From an uncultured beta proteobacterium (GTDB lineage: Bacteria; Pseudomonadota; Gammaproteobacteria; Burkholderiales; SG8-39), in NCBI GenBank assembly GCA_903928055.1, contig CAIYPG010000113.1, forward strand, positions 1-64,000: 64,000 nt of DNA, in the 5' to 3' direction. A program made the translations under genes and the position numbers. The notes under the pieces are model-generated. The model was not told the origin of the DNA and ran no database searches. It saw only the letters and a program-made list of their open reading frames with translations. This document shows, piece after piece, positions 9,295 through 18,442 of this stretch (position 1 is the stretch's first letter; every line of letters starts with the position of its first letter).

Positions 9295-11283
9295 CTACGC
9301 CGTCGTTCCCGCCGCGTGTCCTTCAGAAACAGCAAAGTGCGTGGGACGTGCCGCCTTGCAGTCGCCCACCAGCTTCACCTCAATACCGGCCGCCTTGAGC
9401 GGCGCGAGCAATTCGAGGTTGGACCGGCGCGGCGTGGCATAGGCCAGGAAATCCACATCGGGGATGGTGCCACCCTCCCCGCCATAGATGTGCACGTATT
9501 CAAGGCATGACTCGTCCTCCATGCGTGCCGTCCAGCGCGGTTCGACCAGGCACAGGTAACGGATTCCCTTCTGATAGAAGCGCCGCAGGATGCTCTGGCG
9601 CGTCACCAGCGCAGTGTCCTCGGCGATGCGCTCGCGCGAGGTGAGTACCACCACCGTGTCGAACAGGGTCTGCAGCAGTTCGGCACAGGCATAGGTTCCT
9701 TCGGTCTGGTCCATGTCATGGATCACCGCTGTGCGGCCCTGGCGCTGCGTGCGGCCGATGAGCGGTCGGATGGCCTCGCGCAGGTCGCCCACCACGCGCT
9801 GGCCGCGCAGCTCCGCCGGCAGCCAGTCCGGCCACACCATGGTGGCGCCCGTGGCAAGGACCACGGTATCGGGCTTGCAGGCGAGGATCGCGCCGGCATC
9901 GGCCCGCATGCCGAATTCAAAATGCGCGCCAAACTGCTGTGCCTTCGCAAACTGGTAGTCGGGAATGCTGGCAATGGATTCGCTGGACGGCAGCAGGCTG
10001 TGCAGGCGCGCCTTGCCGCCGGCTTCGGCCGAGCTGCCGAACACCGTCACCTCATGGCCGCGCGCCGCCGCGGTCCAGGCCGCTTCGAGTCCGGCCACAC
10101 CGGCACCAACCACGACGACACGCTTCCTGTGCATCGCGCGCAGCGGCACGAAATCCAGCTCGTCGGGCTGGCCGATGCGCGGATTGTTGTCGCACACCAG
10201 CACATGGTTGCCCACTGAATTTTCCCAGCAGGAATTGTGGTTGAGGCAGTAGCGGATGTCGCGCGCCCGTCCCGATTGCGCCTTCAGCGGCCATGCCGGA
10301 TCGGCGAGCAGCGTCCGTCCCAGCGCGACCAGTGCCAGCGTGCCGTCGGCGAGGATGCCTTCGGCTTCGGCCGGATCGGTGATGCGCCCCAGCGCCATCA
10401 CCGGCACGCCCGGCGTGGCGCGGGCCAGCTCGCGGATCAACGGCACATAGGGCATGCGCGGATAACTGTCATTGGGGATGTGCATCTCAAGGTTCACGGA
10501 ATGGCCGCCCTGCGCGTAGCAGAGGTAATCCACCTTGACGCGGCCCACCAGGTTCGCGGCGATCTGTGCAGCCATGGCGGGATCGATGCTGCCCGGCTGG
10601 CCGTCGTTGCCTGGCAGTTTCACGCCGATGATGAAGTCGCTGCCGGTGGCAGCGCGCACCGCCTGGCACAGTTCGGCGAGGAAGCGCACGCGGTTCTCGA
10701 GACTGCCGCCATAGTCATCCTCGCGGCGGTTGGAGTGCGGCGACAGGAACTGGTGGAACAGGTGTCCGTGGCCGGCCGAGAATTCACCTCCGGAAAAACC
10801 CCAGCGATAGATGCGCGCCGCACCCTCGGCAGTGCGCGCGACGAAATCGCGGATTTCCGCCACGCTCATCACATGCGGCATGCTCCATGACAGGTCGTCC
10901 GGGAACGGCGACGGCCCGAGCGCGGCATAGTGGCGTCCCGGAATGTGGCGCGCACGGCCCGGATCCTGCAACTGGCCAAGCAGCCGGCAATCCTGCCCCT
11001 CAACCGCCTCCACCCAGCGCTTGGCGAAATCGGCCTGGGACTCGTCGTAGATGCGCAGTCGCGACGGAACCTGCCGCTGCAGGATGCGCAGCGGCTCGGT
11101 GACGATCATGGCCGCCCCACCCCTGGCACGATTGCCCAGGTAGTTCACATGCCGGTCGTACGTGGACGGATCATCCGACAGGTGGGTATTGATCGCGGCG
11201 TGGACGATGCGATTGCGCAACCGCCTTCCCGCCAGCTCGATCGGCTGGAACAGGTGCGGATAGGGATTGTCTTCTTTCACCAC
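9295..11283 (-). CDS. OYE-like FMN / iron-sulfur / FAD oxidoreductase (2,4-dienoyl-CoA reductase type)
   Basis: A 662-residue multidomain flavoenzyme. Residues 1-330 form an old-yellow-enzyme barrel (LFQPIELAGRRLRNRIVHAA at the start, YGGSLENRVRF near 191). An iron-sulfur segment follows, then an NAD(P)/FAD module with VVVVGAGVAGLEAAW. In relatives such as trimethylamine dehydrogenase and FadH four cysteines hold the cluster; here they read Cys346, His349, Cys352 and Cys364, so the second is replaced by histidine. Translation probably starts at one of two adjacent GTG codons (11283/11280); no strong ribosome site is seen. Its start lies 18 bases after the stop of the upstream Bug gene. It likely reduces an enone or demethylates an amine or aromatic ether; the substrate is unknown. 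Confidence 0.9.
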   Translation of the reverse strand: MVKEDNPYPHLFQPIELAGRRLRNRIVHAAINTHLSDDPSTYDRHVNYLGNRARGGAAMIVTEPLRILQRQVPSRLRIYDESQADFAKRWVEAVEGQDCRLLGQLQDPGRARHIPGRHYAALGPSPFPDDLSWSMPHVMSVAEIRDFVARTAEGAARIYRWGFSGGEFSAGHGHLFHQFLSPHSNRREDDYGGSLENRVRFLAELCQAVRAATGSDFIIGVKLPGNDGQPGSIDPAMAAQIAANLVGRVKVDYLCYAQGGHSVNLEMHIPNDSYPRMPYVPLIRELARATPGVPVMALGRITDPAEAEGILADGTLALVALGRTLLADPAWPLKAQSGRARDIRYCLNHNSCWENSVGNHVLVCDNNPRIGQPDELDFVPLRAMHRKRVVVVGAGVAGLEAAWTAAARGHEVTVFGSSAEAGGKARLHSLLPSSESIASIPDYQFAKAQQFGAHFEFGMRADAGAILACKPDTVVLATGATMVWPDWLPAELRGQRVVGDLREAIRPLIGRTQRQGRTAVIHDMDQTEGTYACAELLQTLFDTVVVLTSRERIAEDTALVTRQSILRRFYQKGIRYLCLVEPRWTARMEDESCLEYVHIYGGEGGTIPDVDFLAYATPRRSNLELLAPLKAAGIEVKLVGDCKAARPTHFAVSEGHAAGTTA

Positions 11284-11301
11284 GGACTCACTTGTCCAAC
11301 A

Positions 11302-12306
11302 TTACTCGTCCAGCTTGATGTCGAGGTCCTTGATGAGTTTGGCGAACTTCTGCACCTCGCTCTTCATGAACGCCGTGAACTCGGGCTGCGTCATCAGTCG
11401 TCCCTCGCCGCCCAGCGAGCGCAGCCGCTCGATCATGGCCGGCTCAGCCAGGGCCGCCTTCAGCGCGGCATGCACGCGGGCTACTGCCGACGCGGGCGCC
11501 CCGCCTGTGAGATACAGGCCGTACCAGCTGCCGGTTTCGACGTTCACGCCCTGCTCGAAGCTGGTGGGCACTTCAGGCAATTGCGGCGAGCGCTGCCGGC
11601 TCATCACCGCGACCGAGCGGAACTGCCCGCCCTTGACCGCTGCGATGACCGCGGACGTGCCGATGATGATGTAGTCGAACTGTCCGCCCGCGAGATCCTG
11701 CAGCGCGGGCGCCGCGCCGCGATACGGCACGTGAAGGCCGCGGATGCCGGCGCCCTGGTTGAACAGTTCAGCCGACATGTGCGCGGCACTGCCCACGCCC
11801 ACACTGCCGAACTTGATCTGTCCCGGATTGTCCCTGCCGTACTTCACCACGTCCTGCAGCGAGTTGAACGGCCCGTTGCGCCGCACCACCATGGCCTGGG
11901 CGCTGGAATACACCATGGACACCGGCGCCAGGTCCTTGAACAGGTCGTAGGGCAGCTTGCGCCCGCTGGCGGCATTGACGATGGCCGCATCGCCGCTCAG
12001 GAGCAGCGTGTAGCCGTCGGGCGAGGCATGCGCCGCCTCATTGACGCCGATCACCGTGCCGCCACCATCGCGATTGATCACCAGCACCGACTGGCCAAGT
12101 TGTTTTCCCAGGGGCTCGCTCAGCGAGCGCGCCAGGATGTCCGCGGCACCGCCCGGAGAAAACGGTACGATCATGCGCATGGGGCGGGAGGGATAGGCCT
12201 GCGCCTGCACTCCCGTCGAAACCAAAGTGGCAATCAGGGATGTGCACAGCAGGACAGACACGGACAGCGCACGCACTGTCCTTTCGAGACGAGCCTGGCG
12301 TTGCAT
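11302..12306 (-). CDS. Bug-family periplasmic solute receptor
   Basis: A 334-residue TctC-type receptor preceded by GGAGGAGAAC. A basic n-region and a long hydrophobic segment form the signal peptide, with cleavage likely at GVQAQ. The mature part has YPSRPMRMIVPFSPGGAADILAR, SPDGYTLLL and PYRGAAPAL. The gene is the first of a likely two-gene unit with the OYE-type oxidoreductase that follows 18 bases later, which suggests a shared substrate. Confidence 0.93.
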   Translation of the reverse strand: MQRQARLERTVRALSVSVLLCTSLIATLVSTGVQAQAYPSRPMRMIVPFSPGGAADILARSLSEPLGKQLGQSVLVINRDGGGTVIGVNEAAHASPDGYTLLLSGDAAIVNAASGRKLPYDLFKDLAPVSMVYSSAQAMVVRRNGPFNSLQDVVKYGRDNPGQIKFGSVGVGSAAHMSAELFNQGAGIRGLHVPYRGAAPALQDLAGGQFDYIIIGTSAVIAAVKGGQFRSVAVMSRQRSPQLPEVPTSFEQGVNVETGSWYGLYLTGGAPASAVARVHAALKAALAEPAMIERLRSLGGEGRLMTQPEFTAFMKSEVQKFAKLIKDLDIKLDE

Positions 12307-12409
12307 GTTCTCCTCCTTGGAGACGCGTTTTCAGAAGGGCCACCGTCCATTGCGGTTGTCCATTGCAGCGGCCTCGGGAATCAGCATACACCAGCGGGCG
12401 GCCGTCGGA

Positions 12410-13021
12410 TTACGCTGCTTTGGGGTTCAACGCCTCATACACCCGTACCGCCACATAGGCGTCATTCGCCGCATACAGCACCTGCCGTTCGGTCAGCACC
12501 CGGTTCGCCCAGTTCGAGGTGCTGGTCTTCTTGGATTTGATGAAACGCCTCTTGAACATCATGGCCACCGCCTGGCGCGCGCCGATGGTCTTGCGATAGC
12601 CCAGGGCGCTGAACGCCGAACTCAGGTCAACGATGCCACGCGGCTGTATCGCGAAGCGGCGGCTCATGTTTGTCATGTCACCGCCCAGGCCGAAGCCGAC
12701 CTTCTTCACGTCTTCCGATTCGAGGATGGCCATCAGCGTGCGATAGCTTTCCTCGACATGCACTTGGAAGATGTATGCCTTGTGCAGCGTGGCGAACTGC
12801 ACGACATGCGGGCCGGTTGATTCCTCTCCGACGCGAAAGGTCGGCTTGGATTCGGTATCAAAGCCCACCACGCCCGCGGCCTTGAGGTCGGCGAAGGCCT
12901 GTCCGGCCTGTTGTGCGGTGGCGACGACGATCACGTCATTGATGCCGAGGACATCGAATGTATCAAGGAGGTTGATTTCCTCCTTGGTTGGCAGTGGAAT
13001 CGCCGGATCGACGGTGGTCAT
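12410..13021 (-). CDS. RNase D-like DEDDy 3'-5' exonuclease
   Basis: A compact 203-residue exonuclease domain protein. ExoI is VVGFDTESKP, ExoII lies around GFGLGGDM, and ExoIII is the DEDDy form YAANDAYVAVRVYEAL. There is no HRDC or other extra domain, so it is much shorter than RNase D. The reading frame starts inside the stop of the MFS gene (ATGA overlap at 13018-13021), which indicates translational coupling. The nucleic-acid substrate, RNA or DNA, cannot be told from sequence. Coupling with a transporter gene has no obvious explanation. Confidence 0.88.
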   Translation of the reverse strand: MTTVDPAIPLPTKEEINLLDTFDVLGINDVIVVATAQQAGQAFADLKAAGVVGFDTESKPTFRVGEESTGPHVVQFATLHKAYIFQVHVEESYRTLMAILESEDVKKVGFGLGGDMTNMSRRFAIQPRGIVDLSSAFSALGYRKTIGARQAVAMMFKRRFIKSKKTSTSNWANRVLTERQVLYAANDAYVAVRVYEALNPKAA

Positions 13022-14187
13022 GCGCCCTCCCGTGTCGCAGGCTCACGTGGCCAGGCAATGCGGCAGCCGCCGACCATCATCAGGCCGTTCAGCCAGAACA
13101 TCACGGCCAGTCCGGCTGCGGTGGCAATGCCGCCGAATACCAGCGGACTCACCATGTTCGTCAGGTGGTTCGTGGTGATCTTCAGCCCGATCGCCTCGCC
13201 GGAGCGGCCCGGCGGCGCGAGATGGAAGGTGCGTATCGTCACCACCGGCTGCCCCGCGCCCATGCCGATGCCGAACGTAAAGGCCAGCAGCCCCAGCACT
13301 GCAGCGTTCTCGAAGAAGGGCGTGAGAATCAGGCCTGCGGCGCCGAAACAGAATGACAGCGCGAGCACCTTTTCTTCCTTCAACAGGGCAATCATGCGCG
13401 GCAGCAGCGCGCGGATGGCAAACGCCGCCATGGCATTCAGCGCGGCCACGATGCCGATCACCGAGGCCGACAGGCCGATGGAATGGCCGTATACCGGCAT
13501 GTAGGTGGCCATCATGCTCAGGCCGGAACTGAGGAAGCTCGCGGTGATGATGTTGTCGCGAATGTCGCGGTTGCGAAACAGCGCCAGCGTGCCGCCCGCA
13601 CCCGCGTGCACTGCCCGCGGCTCGGGCTTGTAAAGCGCGCCCCGCTCCATCGGTCCGCGCCACGACGCCAGCATGGCCAGCGGCACGAATCCGAGCAGGC
13701 TGAACGCCATGCAGGCCTGCGCGTGGCTGAGGTGGTCGAACAGGAAGCCGCCAATCAGAGGCCCGATGAGCGCGCCTGCCGACATGGTGAGCGAATAGTT
13801 GCTGAAATTGCGCGCGCGATCATCCGGCGTGCTGTGCAGTCCGGTGAGGTTCTGCAGCGTGACATTGAAGAAGCCCTGCGACAGGCCGGCCAGCGCACCG
13901 CCGACCAGCACTACCGGCAGCGATGGCCACAGCCAGGGCAGGAGCATGCCGAGGCCGGCGCCCAGGGTTCCCGCGACCAGCAGCCAGCGCGCGCCGAAGC
14001 GATCGGCCAGCTTGCCCACCGGCACCGAGAGCGTTGCCGCCGCCAGCGAAAACAGCGCAGCCAGCGCGCCAATGACAAAGGCCGACGCATCCAGGTCGAG
14101 GGCATACAGCGTCAGGACGATCTTGTTCGCCGACAGGCTGCTGGTCTGCAGCGTGTTGAGGATGATGATGAACGGGATGGCCTTCAT
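13018..14187 (-). CDS. MFS transporter, 12-TM type (paralogue family member 1)
   Basis: A 389-residue major facilitator carrier with about 12 hydrophobic segments. The cytoplasmic loop motif between TM2 and TM3 is GKLADRFGARWLL. After TM4 there is a signature shared with three other carriers in this window, here reading NVTLQNLTG followed by DDRARNFSNYSL. Near the C terminus GIGMGAGQP and PPGRSGEAIGLKITTNHLTN are shared too. It lacks the tags of known sugar or drug families, so the substrate is not predicted. The exonuclease start overlaps its stop. Confidence 0.9.
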   Translation of the reverse strand: MKAIPFIIILNTLQTSSLSANKIVLTLYALDLDASAFVIGALAALFSLAAATLSVPVGKLADRFGARWLLVAGTLGAGLGMLLPWLWPSLPVVLVGGALAGLSQGFFNVTLQNLTGLHSTPDDRARNFSNYSLTMSAGALIGPLIGGFLFDHLSHAQACMAFSLLGFVPLAMLASWRGPMERGALYKPEPRAVHAGAGGTLALFRNRDIRDNIITASFLSSGLSMMATYMPVYGHSIGLSASVIGIVAALNAMAAFAIRALLPRMIALLKEEKVLALSFCFGAAGLILTPFFENAAVLGLLAFTFGIGMGAGQPVVTIRTFHLAPPGRSGEAIGLKITTNHLTNMVSPLVFGGIATAAGLAVMFWLNGLMMVGGCRIAWPREPATREGA

Positions 14188-14307
14188 GCCAGGCGATGCC
14201 GGGGGCCGGCAGGCCCCATTGCACCCGGCACAATTAATATTACTTTGAAAATTACTACGTTATTCATTGCGTGTTTTCATGAAGATTGTAATCAGAATAA
14301 CTCAAGA

Positions 14308-16692
14308 TCAGGATACCTTCCCGAACGCTTCCTCCACACTGACCGGCTCGGACCACACCACGCCTTCGGCGCGCAGCGCGGCAATCGCCGACGCGTCGTA
14401 ACCCAGCTCGGCGAGCAGCGCATCGGTGTGTTCGCCGGCCAGCGTGCCGGGACCACAGCGCGTTTCCGCCGCCGAGAACGACAGCAGCGGGCCGTGACGA
14501 TGGATCTCACCGTATCGCGGATGCGGCGTGGCACGCACGAAGCCGTTCTCGCGCACATGGGCATCGGGCAGCCAGAACTCGCCGGCCACCGGACCGTCGG
14601 CACGCACGCATCCCAGCTTCGAGAGTTTCTGTTCCCACGCGTCAGCAGCGGCGCGGCGCAAAGCGGTACCGATCGCATCGGCCAGCGCCGCATCATTGGC
14701 ACGGCGCGATTTTTCGTCCTTGAAGCGCGCATCCGATGCCAGTGCGGAAACACCGAGCAGATCGCACAACGCGGCAAACTGCTGCGCGTCCTGCAGCGCG
14801 AGAAACACCCAGCCGCTGGCGCAGGAATACAGCCGGTACAGCGCATGCAGGCCGTAGCCCTCGCTGTCCACGGCGGCGCGGCCGGGCTTGCCGGCATAGC
14901 GCAGTGCATCGTCGAAATTGGCCCACGCGTTGGCCAGCATCATGTCGATGTTGATGCGCTGGCCGGTGCCGCAGTGCTGCGCGGCATACAGGCCCAGCAT
15001 GCCGGCGGTGGACACCATCATGGCGGTGCTCGGATCCGGATTCACTTCGTTGGCGCGCATCATGCGCCGCGCGCCCTCGAGCAGCGCGTCGATGTCATCG
15101 GTGGCCGCAGGCGGCATGCCACCGCCCGCCTGGTAGATCGCCCCGCCGCTCAGTGCGCCGGCAATCGGATGCGAACACGGGCTGTCGGCGCTGGGCGCGG
15201 TCGGCCCGAAACCGTTTGCCGACAGCCACACCACCTTGGGATTGAAGGACTTCGCGCGCTCGTAGCCGAAGCCCAGCTTGTCCGGTACGCCGGGACGGAA
15301 GTTGTGCGCGATCAGGTCGGCCTTCGACAACAGCCGGTCGAGGATCTCGCGGCCCCTGGGCGCCTTGAGTTCGATGCAGATGGAATGCTTGCCGACGTTG
15401 TACTTGATCGCGCCGATGCCGGCGGCCATGTTGCCGGTGGTGCGCCGCCCTGGATCGCCGCCGATCGGCTCGACCTTGATGATGCGTGCGCCGAGGTCGC
15501 CCAGCATGGACACGCCCATGGGGGTGGCGATGATGCTGGCGAATTCCAGGATCGTGATGCCGGACAGCGGACCCTTGCCCGCTGCCACCTGCACAGATGG
15601 CGCCGCTGCGGCAGTTGCATTCACTGATGCCTTCGGTTCAATGCTGATCGCCGCCGGCGTTTGCTCCATGTGCGCAGCCGGTCCCAGCCAGCGCATCGCG
15701 CCGAACTTCGGATGCTGCGCGTCGACAATCGCGCCTGACACAAGGAAGTCCGGATCGTCCAGCGCCTCCTGCGTGCTCTGGTAGGCGGCCACCGCGATGT
15801 TGCCGTCGGCCTTGAACGCTGCGATCCATTCGGCTGCGGTTTTTTCACGCATGCGCTTCATGATCGCGGCACGCATCATCTCGGTGGTGTCCTTTGACCA
15901 CGCCGTGCCCTGTTTTTTCCGCTCGTCTTCGGGGATGGTCTCCATCAGCCCCGCCACCTTGAGGAAGGACTTGAACAGGTGGTCAAGCAGGTTGCCCTGC
16001 TGCATCCAGCGTCCGTCCTTCGCCTGCAGCGGCTGGTAATTCACGCGCGGCAGCTTCTCCGACACCGGCTCGGGCGGCAGGTATCCCGGATAACGCGGCT
16101 CGAGCTGGGCGCGCATGAAGGCACTGGTGTCATAGGGCATGATGGCCTGCAGCAGGCTGGTCTCGACGCGCTGTCCAAGTCCGGTGCGTTCACGCACCAT
16201 GAGCGCAGCGAGCACGCCCTGCACGGCGAGCTGTCCTGCGGCAAACGTCGCCACCTGCACCGCGGTGTATACCGGGCCGGGGCGGGGATTCTGGCCTTCG
16301 AAGCTCGCCATGCGTCCGCTCTTCGCGGAGACCAGCGCCTCGTTCATCGGGTAGCGCGCATACGGCCCCTGCATGCCCCACCCGGAAATGTTGAGCTGGA
16401 TCTGCCGCGGCGCCAGCGCCGGCCCCTTGTGGTCGGGACCCAGCGTGGTGATGACCACATCGGCGGCTTTCAGCGCCGCTTCGAACTCTGTTCCCGAAGC
16501 GGCGCCAAGCACGCGCTTGCCGCGCAACAGCATGGGCGCTGCGGGATGGCGGCCTGTTTCGCCTTGCGGCGCGACGATTGCAGTGACCTCTGCGCCGAAA
16601 TCGGCGAGGACCATGCTGGCAAGTGCCGCCGACGGGTGTACGCCGAGGTCGAGCACGCGCACGCCGGCGAGCAACGGGACATTCGGGGCCAT
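14308..16692 (-). CDS. Two-domain class III CoA transferase (CaiB/BaiF fusion)
   Basis: A 794-residue protein made of two family III CoA-transferase units joined by an Ala-rich linker near residues 355-373. The first begins GVRVLDLGVHPSAALASMVLADFGAEV; the second begins GPLSGITILEFASIIATPMG and has TTGNMAAGIG and DLIAHNFRPGV. The start at 16692 follows CCGGAGGAACCGC. In the first unit the residue aligned with the catalytic aspartate appears to be threonine (QVATFAAGQ), so that half may be structural. The second unit has Asp in NPDPST close to that place, but alignment by eye is uncertain. Single-domain family members are about 400 residues. Substrate unknown. Confidence 0.88.
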   Translation of the reverse strand: MAPNVPLLAGVRVLDLGVHPSAALASMVLADFGAEVTAIVAPQGETGRHPAAPMLLRGKRVLGAASGTEFEAALKAADVVITTLGPDHKGPALAPRQIQLNISGWGMQGPYARYPMNEALVSAKSGRMASFEGQNPRPGPVYTAVQVATFAAGQLAVQGVLAALMVRERTGLGQRVETSLLQAIMPYDTSAFMRAQLEPRYPGYLPPEPVSEKLPRVNYQPLQAKDGRWMQQGNLLDHLFKSFLKVAGLMETIPEDERKKQGTAWSKDTTEMMRAAIMKRMREKTAAEWIAAFKADGNIAVAAYQSTQEALDDPDFLVSGAIVDAQHPKFGAMRWLGPAAHMEQTPAAISIEPKASVNATAAAAPSVQVAAGKGPLSGITILEFASIIATPMGVSMLGDLGARIIKVEPIGGDPGRRTTGNMAAGIGAIKYNVGKHSICIELKAPRGREILDRLLSKADLIAHNFRPGVPDKLGFGYERAKSFNPKVVWLSANGFGPTAPSADSPCSHPIAGALSGGAIYQAGGGMPPAATDDIDALLEGARRMMRANEVNPDPSTAMMVSTAGMLGLYAAQHCGTGQRINIDMMLANAWANFDDALRYAGKPGRAAVDSEGYGLHALYRLYSCASGWVFLALQDAQQFAALCDLLGVSALASDARFKDEKSRRANDAALADAIGTALRRAAADAWEQKLSKLGCVRADGPVAGEFWLPDAHVRENGFVRATPHPRYGEIHRHGPLLSFSAAETRCGPGTLAGEHTDALLAELGYDASAIAALRAEGVVWSEPVSVEEAFGKVS

Positions 16693-16858
16693 GCGGTTCC
16701 TCCGGGATTTTTCTGGTTCTGACGTCGTGCGCAGAGGATACCGCAATTGACGCAGGCCCCCGCATGGCGGGCATTGGTGCAGGCCGCGCAGCGCAGCCCG
16801 GGCCCGGAAGTTAAAATGGCGCTTTGAATTACGTAAAAATACCCGCGGAGAATCCGAG

Positions 16859-17086
16859 ATGACGAAAGCCCCCGAATCCAGTCTGTTCTACAGCCGCTCC
16901 CCCTACAAGGAGGCGTTTGACATCGAGTTCCCCAATGAACAATTGCCCGGGGAGATGTACAAGTACCGCTGCAAGTACTGCAAGGTGCTGACCACCGACA
17001 TCAACGGCCTGCTGGAAAACCACAAGGACGGCTGCGAATACAAAGTGCTTAAAATGCTCCAGCGCAGCGATTCCGCGGGCAAGTAG
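16859..17086 (+). CDS. Small CCHC zinc-finger-like protein
   Basis: A 75-residue hypothetical protein that I do not recognise. Its centre reads YRCKYCKVLTTDINGLLENH followed by KDGC, giving a C-x2-C, His, x4, Cys set spaced like a small zinc finger. The ends are short and polar and there is no signal peptide. GCGGAGAATCCGAG precedes the ATG. Codon use looks like that of the neighbours. The gene stands alone on the plus strand, divergent from the two-domain CoA transferase and 105 bases before an MFS gene. A nucleic-acid or protein-binding role is plausible but not shown. Confidence 0.75.
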   Translation: MTKAPESSLFYSRSPYKEAFDIEFPNEQLPGEMYKYRCKYCKVLTTDINGLLENHKDGCEYKVLKMLQRSDSAGK

Positions 17087-17191
17087 GCGGTTGGCCGCGA
17101 TTCGCGAACCGTTCCCGTTCAACGCCGGAAAACCGGCGGCCGATCCGTCCGGAGCCGGCCTGACTTCGTCCCGCGTTAAACTAAGCGGCTC

Positions 17192-18364
17192 ATGATGGTC
17201 TATTTCATCTTTGCCCTGAACGTCTTCCAGGGCTCCAGCCTCTTCGCAAACCGCATCGTCCTCTCGCTGTTCGCACTGGAGCTGGGCGCGCAACCACTGA
17301 CGGTCGGTCTCCTGGCCGCGCTGTTCTCACTGTTCCCCGCCTTGCTGGCAGTAACGGTGGGGCGCCTCGCCGACCGCTTCGGCGCGCGCTGGCTGCTGAT
17401 TGCCGGATCGCTGGGCGGGGGTGCCGGCATGCTGTTGCCGCATGTTGGGGCCTCGCTCTGGGCGGTGCTCGCGGGTGGTGCGCTGTGCGGCCTGTCGCTG
17501 GTGTGCTGCAACGTCACCTCGCAGAACCTGGTCGGCATTCTCAGCAATCCGGAAAACCGCGCGCGCAATTTCAGCAACTACTCGCTCAGTTATTCCGGCG
17601 GCCAGTTGCTGGGGCCGCTGACCGGCGGCTTCCTCGTGCAGCATCTGGGCGCGATGTCGTCCTGCCTGTCGCTCGGATTGTTCGGCCTGATTCCTGCCTT
17701 CATCCTGCTCGCGTTCATGAGGAAGCCTCTGGAGGCCGGCGCGGAAAAGCACACGCCGAAAAAGACACCTAAAGGAAGCGGGGCAGCCCGCACCGGCACG
17801 CTGGCGATGCTCAGGGACCCCGCGGTGCGCCAGACCTGCATCACCGGCAGCATGCTGAGCTCCGGCCTCAACATGTATTCGGCCTACATGCCGGTGTACG
17901 CCCACTCGATCGGCCTCGCCCCGTCGGTGATCGGCATCGTGGTTTCCATGAACGCCACCGCAGCCTTCGTGATCCGCGGTTTTCTGCCGAAAATGGTGGC
18001 GCACTTCAGGGAACAGGGCTCGATTGCGATCTCCTTCATGGCCGGCGCCGTGGCGCTGATGCTGATTCCGTTTTTCGAGTCACCGGTCATTCTGGGAATG
18101 CTGTCGTTCATGTTCGGCATCGGCATGGGCGCCGGACAGCCGGTAATCACCATGCTAATGTTCGCCAACTCGCCGCCGGGCCGCTCGGGCGAATCCATCG
18201 GCCTGAAGGTGACGACGAACCACCTCACGAACATGGTGAGTCCGATCGTGTTCGGCACGATCGCCACGGGCTTCGGCCTGCTGCCCATGTTCATGCTGAA
18301 CGGACTCATGCTGGGTGCGGGCAGTGCATTCAGCTACTTGAACCGGCGGCGCGCAGGTGAGTAA
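17192..18364 (+). CDS. MFS transporter (paralogue family member 2)
   Basis: A 390-residue 12-TM carrier, closely related to those at 13018, 38283 and 48203. Shared elements are ADRFGARWLL after TM2, NVTSQNLVGIL followed by ENRARNFSNYSL, YMPVYAHSIGL in the middle and GIGMGAGQP then RSGESIGLKVTTNHLTN near the end. The start ATGATGGTC lies at the edge of TM1, so the protein has almost no N-terminal tail. No good ribosome site is seen. It is followed 78 bases later by the SCOT-type CoA transferases and may feed them a carboxylate substrate (inference from position only). Confidence 0.9.
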   Translation: MMVYFIFALNVFQGSSLFANRIVLSLFALELGAQPLTVGLLAALFSLFPALLAVTVGRLADRFGARWLLIAGSLGGGAGMLLPHVGASLWAVLAGGALCGLSLVCCNVTSQNLVGILSNPENRARNFSNYSLSYSGGQLLGPLTGGFLVQHLGAMSSCLSLGLFGLIPAFILLAFMRKPLEAGAEKHTPKKTPKGSGAARTGTLAMLRDPAVRQTCITGSMLSSGLNMYSAYMPVYAHSIGLAPSVIGIVVSMNATAAFVIRGFLPKMVAHFREQGSIAISFMAGAVALMLIPFFESPVILGMLSFMFGIGMGAGQPVITMLMFANSPPGRSGESIGLKVTTNHLTNMVSPIVFGTIATGFGLLPMFMLNGLMLGAGSAFSYLNRRRAGE

Positions 18365-18442
18365 CTGAGTGGATGACTGAGTCGATAACCGGCGCGAATG
18401 ACCGGCACGGATGGAAACGCAGGACAACAAGGAGAGGAAGCA

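Noticed and set aside
10930-12540. Long plus-strand frame of 536 codons
   Set aside because: Antisense shadow of the OYE-type oxidoreductase and Bug genes; His/Arg/Gly-rich composition and no signature.
13483-15627. Long plus-strand frame of 714 codons
   Set aside because: It lies opposite the MFS and two-domain CoA transferase genes and is rich in Arg, His and Gln with no family motifs, as expected of an antisense shadow in GC-rich DNA.
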